From JBOFDP01 sp051647125 (GTDB lineage Bacteria; Bacteroidota; Bacteroidia; Chitinophagales; Chitinophagaceae), in contig JBOFDP010000045.1 of the NCBI GenBank assembly GCA_051647125.1, forward strand, positions 1 through 6,151: DNA of 6,151 bases. The letters run 5' to 3'. The position numbers and the translations under genes were made by a program. The notes under the pieces are model-generated. The model had not been told where the DNA came from. It did not search any database and worked only from the letters and a program-made list of their open reading frames with translations. Positions 1 through 6,151 of this stretch are shown in pieces; position 1 is the stretch's first letter, and every line of letters starts with the position of its first letter.

Positions 1-3000
1 AATCTAGAAAAAGAAAATTGTGAGGCTTTAATACCTACATAATCTAAGTCAAAAGCTGATTTTTCTGGTTTTTCTACCTTCATGCCGAGCATAACCTTTG
101 TTGCCAATTCTATAAAATTAATTTTTAAAACCTTTGAAACAAAAGGAAAACTACGTGAGGAACGTAAATTACATTCTATGACTTTTATATAGTTTTCTTT
201 AGCAAGAAATTGGATATTAAAAGGTCCTGATATTTGTAAAGCATAAGCTATTTTACGAGCTATATTTTTAATACGTCTTATTGTTTCTACATATACTTTT
301 TGTGGAGGAAATTGCGTAGTGGCATCTCCTGAATGTACACCAGCAAATTCTATATGTTCAGATATTGCATAAATAAGTATTTCTCCTTTGTCGGCTACAG
401 CATCTATTTCTATTTCTTTACATCGGTCTAGAAATTCAGAAATAACTACAGGATGTTTTTTGGATACTTCAGTGGCAAGTTTTAAAAAATTTTCTAATTG
501 AGAAATATCATAACATACATTCATAGCAGCTCCCGAAAGTACGTAAGAAGGGCGTACTAACACAGGGAAACCTATTTTTTCTATAAACTCACTAACTTCT
601 TCAAAGGTGCTTAGTTCTTTCCATCGAGGTTGATCAATTTTTAGATTATCAAGCATAGATGAAAATTTATGTCGATCTTCTGCTTTATCTATATTGATTG
701 CCTGAGTACCTAAGATAGGCATATTAGCATTGGATAATTTTATAGCTAAGTTATTAGGAATTTGTCCACCTACAGATACTATAGTTCCCTTAGGATTTTC
801 TATTTCTAAAATATCCATTACTCTTTCAAAAGTAAGTTCATCAAAGTATAATCTATCACACATATCATAATCAGTAGATACTGTTTCAGGATTATAGTTA
901 ATCATGACAGAACGAAGTCCTTCTTTTGTAATAGCAGTAAGTGCATTCACACTACACCAATCAAACTCTACAGAGGATCCTATACGATAAACTCCTGAAC
1001 CCAATACAACTACAGATTTTTTATCCTCTTGATACATAATATCACTTGCTGTTCCATTATAAGTAAGATATAAATAGTTGGTTTGTGCTGGATATTCTGC
1101 CGCTAAAGTATCTATTTGTTTTACTACGGGCAATATATGTTTACTTTTTCTATAAGCACGAGTAATAGGTAATAAATCTTCTATTTCTTGACGGCTACAT
1201 TTGTATACTAATCGGGTAATCTGAAAATCTGAAAATCCTGCTTGCTTAGCTTGTAGAAATAAATTGTCAGGAATTTTTTTTAAGGTTTGATACTGTGCTA
1301 ATTCTTTTTCTATAAGGGCAATACGTTCTAATTTATAAAGAAACCATTTGTCTATTTTTGTAAGCTGATGTAATCGTTCTACAGTATAGTTTTGGTGGAG
1401 AGCTTCAGCAAGAAAAAAAATACGTTTATCTGTGGGCTGAGAAAGTGCATTTTCTAAATTTTCCGTATTTAAGGGTTTATTCCCAACAAATCCATGCATA
1501 CCTATGCCTATCATACGTAATCCTTTTTGTACAACTTCTTCAAAAGTACGACCTATAGACATAATCTCACCTACTGACTTCATACTACTTCCTAACTCAT
1601 GAGATACACCTTGAAATTTTCCTAAATCCCAACGAGGTATTTTACAAACTATATAATCCAGAGAAGGTTCAAAAAAAGCAGAAGTTACTTTAGTAATAGA
1701 ATTTTTTAGCTCAGCAAGACCATATCCCAATCCTAATTTTGCCGCTACAAATGCCAAAGGATAACCAGTAGCCTTAGAGGCTAATGCTGAAGAACGACTA
1801 AGCCGAGCATTGACTTCTATTACACGATAATCTTCAGATTGAGGGTCAAAAGCATATTGAACATTACACTCCCCTACTATACCAATATGTCGTATAATCT
1901 TTATAGATAATGCTCGTAGTTTGTAATATTCTTTATTCGTCAAAGTTTGTGAAGGAGCTACTACAATACTTTCTCCTGTATGTATCCCCAAAGGGTCTAC
2001 ATTTTCCATATTACATACGGTAATACAGTTGTCATATCTATCTCGGACAACTTCATATTCTATTTCTTTCCACCCTTTAAGTGATTTTTCAACTAACACT
2101 TGGGAAGAATAAGAAAATGCTTTATTCACCAATATCTCAAATTCCTTATCATTATTACAAAATCCACTACCCAATCCTCCTAATGCATAGGCGGCTCTTA
2201 CTATCACAGGATATCCTAATTTCTGAGCGGCTTTCTGAGCATCTTCCACATTTAAAACAGCTTCACTTTGAATATATTTTACATCTATTTCTGCAAGTTT
2301 TTGATTAAATAATTCTCTATCTTCAGTATTTATAATAGCTTGTATAGGAGTACCTAATATACGTACATTGTATTTTTCAAGAATTTTATTTTTATATAAT
2401 GCTACTCCACAGTTTAAGGCTGTTTGTCCACCAAAAGAAAGAAATATACCGTCAGGACGTTCTTTGTCTATGACACGTTCTACAAAATCAGGAGTTACTG
2501 GCAAGAAATACACTTTATCCGCAATACCTTCTGAAGTTTGGACTGTGGCTATATTAGGATTGATGAGTACCGTAAAAATACCCTCCTCTTTAAGTGCCTT
2601 TAAGGCTTGAGAACCGGAATAATCAAACTCTCCAGCTTCACCAATTTTTAAGGCCCCTGAACCCAATACCAAGACTTTGGAAATTTCTTTCTTAGTAAGA
2701 GCTTCATAGCTATGTTTAGTAATAAGCCTTTTGTTTAGTTCTTCCTCAATAAGTTGAGGTATAGATTTATCAAATTTTTGTAATGTACGGATAAAAATAT
2801 CAAATAAAAATTCTGTATCAAAAGGACCTGCCATAGCTTCTGGATGAAATTGAGCCGAAAACCATGGTTTGGTTTTGTGTCTAATACCTTCATTGGTATC
2901 ATCATTCATATTAGCAAACAATGGTAACCACTCATTCCCTAAGGTTGTATTATCTACTGCAAAACCATGATTTTGTGAGGTGATAAATGTTCTTTGAGTA

Positions 3001-3869
3001 CCTATTAATTGTACAGGTTGATTACAACTTCTATGTCCATATTTTAATTTATACGTTTTCGCTCCTCCTGCCAAAGAAAGCAATTGATTTCCCATACAAA
3101 TACCAAAAATAGGTTTGTTAGAAATCATTGCTTGTTGAATATTTTGTATAGTATCTTCACAATAAGCAGGGTTTCCTGGTCCGTTAGAAATAAATAAACC
3201 ATCATATTCTAAAGTAGTAAAATCATAATTCCAAGGTACACGTATTACAGTAGTATCTCTATTTAAAAGACAACGGATAATATTGTGTTTTACGCCACAA
3301 TCTACTAATACTATCTTATACTTTCCATGACCATAATGGATTACTTCTTTACAACTTGCAAGTGCTACTTGATTTTCATTATCTGGATTTTTAAAATCTA
3401 TATCTTTTTCATCTGGGAATATTAATTTGCCTAGCATAGTACCTTTTTCTCGTACTCTTTTTGTAAGCTCTCTTGTATCAATACCCATAATGGCAGGTAC
3501 TTTATTTTCCTTAAGCCACTCATTTAAATTTTTATGTGCATTCCAGTGGCTGTATTCATAAGAAAAATCAGCAACAACTAATGCTGCAATCTGTATTTTT
3601 TCTGATTCATAAAAAGTAGAAATCCCATTTTCTATTTTATCCTCCGGTATACCATAGTTCCCTATCAATGGATAGGTCAGGGTAAGTATTTGACCTTTGT
3701 AGGAAGGGTCTGTCATACTTTCAGGATAGCCCGTCATTCCGGTACTAAAGACAACTTCTCCTGCAATAGGAATTTCATAACCAAAAGATTTCCCTTTAAA
3801 AATAGTGCCATTCTCCAAAACAAGGTGCATGGCTTTATAATTCACAGTGAGATAAGAGCTTGAAGACAT
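1..3869 (-). CDS. carAB: Fused glutamine-dependent carbamoyl-phosphate synthase (CarA-CarB), 3' end outside window
   Basis: This gene makes carbamoyl phosphate from glutamine, bicarbonate and two ATP in the cytoplasm, for pyrimidine and arginine synthesis. The frame is open for 1289 codons and leaves the window. Residues 14 to about 371 are the small subunit: an N-terminal domain (VLENG, GEVVFSTGMTGYPES) and a class I glutaminase with nucleophile Cys258 (FGICMGNQ), His342 and Glu344 (FHPEA). A linker of about 24 residues leads into the large subunit at about 396 (KVLVLGSGALKIGEAGEFDY). The first ATP-grasp unit has a glycine loop at 558-570 and Glu685, Asn687, Arg689. The second has PSYVLSG near 1110 and Glu1232, Asn1234, Arg1236. 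About 175 residues are missing at the left edge, including the MGS-like allosteric domain. No stop, and no Met usable as a CarB start, lies at the junction. The start is the first ATG after an in-frame stop at 3939-3941. Met14 (3828-3830) is an alternative that fits shorter CarA N-termini. No Shine-Dalgarno motif is visible at either. Confidence 0.95.
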   Translation of the reverse strand, partial: MSSSSYLTVNYKAMHLVLENGTIFKGKSFGYEIPIAGEVVFSTGMTGYPESMTDPSYKGQILTLTYPLIGNYGIPEDKIENGISTFYESEKIQIAALVVADFSYEYSHWNAHKNLNEWLKENKVPAIMGIDTRELTKRVREKGTMLGKLIFPDEKDIDFKNPDNENQVALASCKEVIHYGHGKYKIVLVDCGVKHNIIRCLLNRDTTVIRVPWNYDFTTLEYDGLFISNGPGNPAYCEDTIQNIQQAMISNKPIFGICMGNQLLSLAGGAKTYKLKYGHRSCNQPVQLIGTQRTFITSQNHGFAVDNTTLGNEWLPLFANMNDDTNEGIRHKTKPWFSAQFHPEAMAGPFDTEFLFDIFIRTLQKFDKSIPQLIEEELNKRLITKHSYEALTKKEISKVLVLGSGALKIGEAGEFDYSGSQALKALKEEGIFTVLINPNIATVQTSEGIADKVYFLPVTPDFVERVIDKERPDGIFLSFGGQTALNCGVALYKNKILEKYNVRILGTPIQAIINTEDRELFNQKLAEIDVKYIQSEAVLNVEDAQKAAQKLGYPVIVRAAYALGGLGSGFCNNDKEFEILVNKAFSYSSQVLVEKSLKGWKEIEYEVVRDRYDNCITVCNMENVDPLGIHTGESIVVAPSQTLTNKEYYKLRALSIKIIRHIGIVGECNVQYAFDPQSEDYRVIEVNARLSRSSALASKATGYPLAFVAAKLGLGYGLAELKNSITKVTSAFFEPSLDYIVCKIPRWDLGKFQGVSHELGSSMKSVGEIMSIGRTFEEVVQKGLRMIGIGMHGFVGNKPLNTENLENALSQPTDKRIFFLAEALHQNYTVERLHQLTKIDKWFLYKLERIALIEKELAQYQTLKKIPDNLFLQAKQAGFSDFQITRLVYKCSRQEIEDLLPITRAYRKSKHILPVVKQIDTLAAEYPAQTNYLYLTYNGTASDIMYQEDKKSVVVLGSGVYRIGSSVEFDWCSVNALTAITKEGLRSVMINYNPETVSTDYDMCDRLYFDELTFERVMDILEIENPKGTIVSVGGQIPNNLAIKLSNANMPILGTQAINIDKAEDRHKFSSMLDNLKIDQPRWKELSTFEEVSEFIEKIGFPVLVRPSYVLSGAAMNVCYDISQLENFLKLATEVSKKHPVVISEFLDRCKEIEIDAVADKGEILIYAISEHIEFAGVHSGDATTQFPPQKVYVETIRRIKNIARKIAYALQISGPFNIQFLAKENYIKVIECNLRSSRSFPFVSKVLKINFIELATKVMLGMKVEKPEKSAFDLDYVGIKASQFSFSR

Positions 3870-3886
3870 ATAGATTATAGATTCTG

Positions 3887-3917
3887 CAATATTACAATTT
3901 TTCTTGTTCTTTGCAAA
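3887..3917 (-). promoter_or_regulatory. Possible Bacteroidota-type promoter for carAB
   Basis: Read on the minus strand, TTTG (3917-3914) is followed after 19 bases by TAATATTG (3894-3887). The known Bacteroidota sigma-factor consensus is TTTG at -33 and TAnnTTTG at -7 with about 19-23 bases between, so this fits with one mismatch. Transcription would begin near 3880, leaving a leader of only about 10 bases before the ATG at 3869, or about 50 before Met14. A second weak match lies just upstream: TATTG at 3950-3946, 20 bases, then TATTTTTC at 3925-3918. In AT-rich DNA such matches arise by chance. Since no terminator separates the lipoprotein gene from carAB, read-through transcription is also possible. 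Confidence 0.3.
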
Positions 3918-3920
3918 GAA
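3907..3920. repeat. 14-bp perfect palindrome upstream of carAB
   Basis: TTCTTTGCAAAGAA is identical to its own reverse complement, with no spacer. It lies in the 93-base gap between the lipoprotein gene and carAB and covers the TTTG of the candidate -33 element. A gapless palindrome of this length suits a dimeric repressor operator better than a terminator, because it has no loop and is A/T-rich at its ends. The regulator, if any, is not identifiable, and chance occurrence in AT-rich DNA cannot be excluded. Confidence 0.35.
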
Positions 3921-3962
3921 AAATACATCTCTTACCTGCTACAATCAATATTTTTACTATTT

Positions 3963-4532
3963 TTATTTTAAAAGATGCATAGTATCTATTCTAAATAATT
4001 TTGATTTCTTGTCTTGTCTAAGTTTTAAGTTTAATTTATATTCATTATCTAATTTTTCATAAATATATGTTTTTCCACTTATCTCAAATTCATCATTATG
4101 TACAATAAGCTTCTCTATACAAAAAGTATCTCTTTTCTTGACACATTGAGCAATTGGTAATTTATATGAAAAACTATCAAAAGAAGAAACCATAACATAC
4201 AGATTAATTATTGTATCTTTAGGTTGCTTTCTTATTTTAGCATATAATATACCGTCATAATTGCTTCCCATATCATATTTGCCTAAATAAAGATAGGTTG
4301 TATTAATATTTTTATCTTGATCATATAATAAGGAATAGTAAGTAGTATCAATTTTTTTAAAATCTTTATTTATCATATCCATGTATATGTTAGAATCTAT
4401 TATAATAGGATAATTTACTAATGGAGATTCCATCATAAACATCGTGTATTTTTCTGTCAAAGAGGGCTTTAAAGAACAAGAAAATAAAAAAATAGAGAGT
4501 AAATATATAAGAATAATGTTTTTTGTAGCCAT
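3963..4532 (-). CDS. Predicted lipoprotein of unknown function
   Basis: This encodes a 189-residue protein that I do not recognise. It starts with a short charged segment (Lys4), a hydrophobic stretch (residues 5-17) and a lipobox LFSC at 16-19. It is therefore probably cleaved by signal peptidase II and lipidated on Cys19. The residues after the Cys (SLKPS) lack the acidic run typical of Bacteroidota surface-exported lipoproteins, so a periplasm-facing location is more likely. The mature part is rich in Tyr, Lys, Asp and Ile with alternating hydrophobic residues, suggesting mostly beta structure. Cys130 and Cys138 could form a disulfide. The ATG lies one base after the glnS stop, which implies co-transcription and possibly translational coupling. 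No Shine-Dalgarno motif is visible, only A-rich sequence. Codon and base use resemble the neighbours. The function is open. Confidence 0.8.
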   Translation of the reverse strand: MATKNIILIYLLSIFLFSCSLKPSLTEKYTMFMMESPLVNYPIIIDSNIYMDMINKDFKKIDTTYYSLLYDQDKNINTTYLYLGKYDMGSNYDGILYAKIRKQPKDTIINLYVMVSSFDSFSYKLPIAQCVKKRDTFCIEKLIVHNDEFEISGKTYIYEKLDNEYKLNLKLRQDKKSKLFRIDTMHLLK

Positions 4533-4533
4533 A

Positions 4534-6151
4534 TTATTTTGTATTAATTTTAGTCCAAGAATCTTTTAGGGTAACAGTACGATTAAATATTAATTTTGAA
4601 GGAGAGGAATCTTTATCTAAACAAAAATACCCTTTTCTCATAAATTGAAATCTATTTTCCAAAATAGCCTCTTTAAGAATAGGTTCAGCAAAAGCTTTTT
4701 TTATAATTTTGAAGGACTGAGGATTTAGAAAATTTTTAAAATCATCCTCTTCTGTAGTAAGGTTTTCTATGCTGAACAACCTATCATATAATTGAATTTC
4801 TACTTCTATTGCATCTTGAATATTGACCCAATGCAAAGTACCTTTTACTTTGATACCCGAAGTATCATGCCCACTTTTACTTTCGGGAATATATCGACAT
4901 CGTAATTCTTGTATATTTCCTTCATTATCTTTTAAAACTTCATCACAACAAATAATATAAGCACTTTTTAGCCTTACCATTTGTCTCACAGCAAGACGAA
5001 AATATTTTTTAGGAGGATTTTCTATAAAATCTTCTCGTTCAATATAAATTTCTCTTGAAAAAGTAATCTCCCTATAGGTGATATTTTCATCCTCTGGATT
5101 ATTTTCTATTTTTAATATTTCTATCTTATTTTCTTCATAATTTGTAATTACTACTTTAATAGGGTCAAAAACAACCATTCTTCGCAAAGCTATTTTATTA
5201 AGGTGATCTCTTACACAAAATTCAAGCAAAGAATAATCTATTAGGGTTTCTCTTTTTTGGATACCTATTTTGTCACAAAAAACACGTATAGATTCAGGAG
5301 TAAAACCTCTTCTTCGCATACCACTAATAGTAGGCATTCTAGGATCATCCCAACCTGTTACATGTCGACCTTGAACAAGTTGCAACATTTTACGTTTGCT
5401 CATTACGCTATAGGTCATATTTAGACGAGCAAATTCGTATTGTTTACTATGAAAAATATTTAATTTTTGAATATACCAATCATAGAGCTCCCTATGTGGT
5501 AAAAATTCAAGAGTACAAATAGAGTGTGTAATGTGTTCTATAGCATCACTTTGCCCATGTGCAAAATCATACATAGGATAAATGCACCACTCATTGCCAG
5601 TGCGATGATGATGAGCATATTTGATACGATACATAATAGGATCTCTCATATGCATATTAGGAGAAGTCATATCTATTTTAGCACGTAAGGTTTTTTCTCC
5701 TTCTTTAAATTTTCCCTTACGCATGGCTTCAAAAAGAGTTAAATTTTCTTCTACACTACGTTCTCTATAGGGATTTTTTTCTCCTGTTAAAACGGGGGTT
5801 CCTTTTTGTTGAGCAATTTCTTCAGGAGTGGAATCATCTATATAAGCCAATCCCTTTTTTATAAGAATAAGAGCGAATTCATAAAGCTGATTAAAATAGT
5901 CCGAAGTATAAAATTCATTACTCCACCGAAATCCTAACCATTGTATATCTTGTTTAATAGATTATATATATTTAGTATCTTCTGTGGAAGGATTAGTATC
6001 ATCAAATCTAAGATTAGTTTTTCCATTATATTTTTGAGCTAAACCAAAATTAAGATATATAGATTTGGCATGACCTATATGCAAATAACCGTTAGGTTCG
6101 GGGGGGAACCGAGTAAGTACCCCTTGAGGATATTTTTTTTCATAAAAGTCT
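4534..6151 (-). pseudogene. glnS: Glutaminyl-tRNA synthetase, 5' end outside window, interrupted by one in-frame stop
   Basis: GlnRS is a class I aminoacyl-tRNA synthetase that attaches glutamine to tRNA-Gln in the cytoplasm. About 538 residues are visible, against 554 for the whole E. coli enzyme, so only about 20 N-terminal residues are missing. In order: [17 protein letters not shown] with the HIGH motif at 6081-6070, RFDDTNP, the conserved WCIYPMYDFAHGQSD and THSICTLEF core, the KMSKS equivalent MSKRK at 5403-5389, WDDPRMPTISGMRRRG, and the C-terminal anticodon-binding barrels (VKGTLHWV, YDRLFS, FNRTVTLKDSW). A TAA at 5964-5962 falls between KYI and SIKQDI, where E. coli has Glu. Reading frame and similarity continue unbroken on both sides, so this is one substitution and not a frameshift. 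A TTG at 5850 opens a 438-codon frame, but a product from it would lack HIGH and could not activate glutamine. The gene may be newly inactivated, or the base may be a sequencing or assembly error. The rest shows no decay. Confidence 0.9.
5962..5964 (-). other. Premature TAA codon inside glnS
   Basis: The minus-strand reading is AAA TAT ATA TAA TCT ATT, translating as K Y I stop S I. The family normally has Glu at this place, so a single G-to-T change of GAA would produce it. It lies next to an alternating TATATATA run, but no base is gained or lost because the frame is the same before and after. TAA is also the normal stop of glnS itself (4536-4534) and of the lipoprotein gene (3965-3963), which argues against codon reassignment. 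Confidence 0.9.

Noticed and set aside
2081..2308. Plus-strand open frame of 75 codons
   Set aside because: It lies wholly antisense to the conserved first ATP-grasp region of CarAB, and its translation resembles no protein I know. It is a shadow frame.
2368..2610. Plus-strand open frame of 80 codons
   Set aside because: It is antisense to the start of the CarB part, which matches the family closely. The frame is a by-product of the coding strand composition.
3870..3962. Transcription terminator between the lipoprotein gene and carAB
   Set aside because: No G/C-rich stem-loop followed by a T run is visible. The only inverted repeat is the gapless palindrome at 3907-3920, which has no loop.
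4534..5850. GlnRS read as a complete 438-residue protein starting at TTG 5850
   Set aside because: The TTG is simply the Leu codon of the conserved GLAYID segment. Homology continues upstream in the same frame through the HIGH motif to the window edge.
5962..5964. TAA reassigned to an amino acid
   Set aside because: TAA terminates both glnS and the lipoprotein gene in this window, and the long carAB frame contains no in-frame TAA.
5962..5972. Frameshift at the TATATATA run in glnS
   Set aside because: Both flanks read in the same frame with family-like sequence (KYI before, SIKQDI after), so a substitution explains the stop and no indel is needed.

Overview
The window is AT-rich DNA, about one third G+C or less by eye. 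It most likely comes from a Bacteroidota bacterium. The CarA and CarB sequences are of the type I recall for that phylum, with segments such as FGICMGNQLL and KIPRWDLGKF. Glutaminyl-tRNA synthetase is present, the small protein has a Bacteroidota-like lipoprotein signal, and start codons have A/T-rich upstream sequence instead of Shine-Dalgarno motifs. I cannot name a genus. The code is standard: TGG is used for Trp at the sites I checked, and TAA ends both genes whose stops are visible.

All three genes lie on the minus strand, so they read from the right edge to the left. From 6151 to 4534 is glnS. It lacks about 20 N-terminal residues beyond the window and is interrupted by one in-frame TAA codon at 5962-5964, just downstream of the HIGH motif. 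One base after its stop codon comes a 189-residue predicted lipoprotein of unknown function (4532-3963). A 93-base gap follows, with no terminator hairpin, a 14-base perfect palindrome and weak Bacteroidota-type promoter matches. From 3869 to the left edge is one uninterrupted reading frame that encodes both subunits of carbamoyl-phosphate synthase: the CarA-like glutaminase followed by the CarB-like synthetase. It runs off the left edge before its C-terminal allosteric domain.

The genes do not form an evident pathway. CarAB makes carbamoyl phosphate for pyrimidines and arginine, GlnRS charges tRNA-Gln, and both use glutamine. The lipoprotein is probably co-transcribed with glnS. I see no mobile element, CRISPR array, RNA gene or defence-like system. 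The two points that merit attention are the carA-carB fusion, unusual because bacteria normally encode these subunits separately, and the nonsense codon in a normally essential tRNA synthetase gene.
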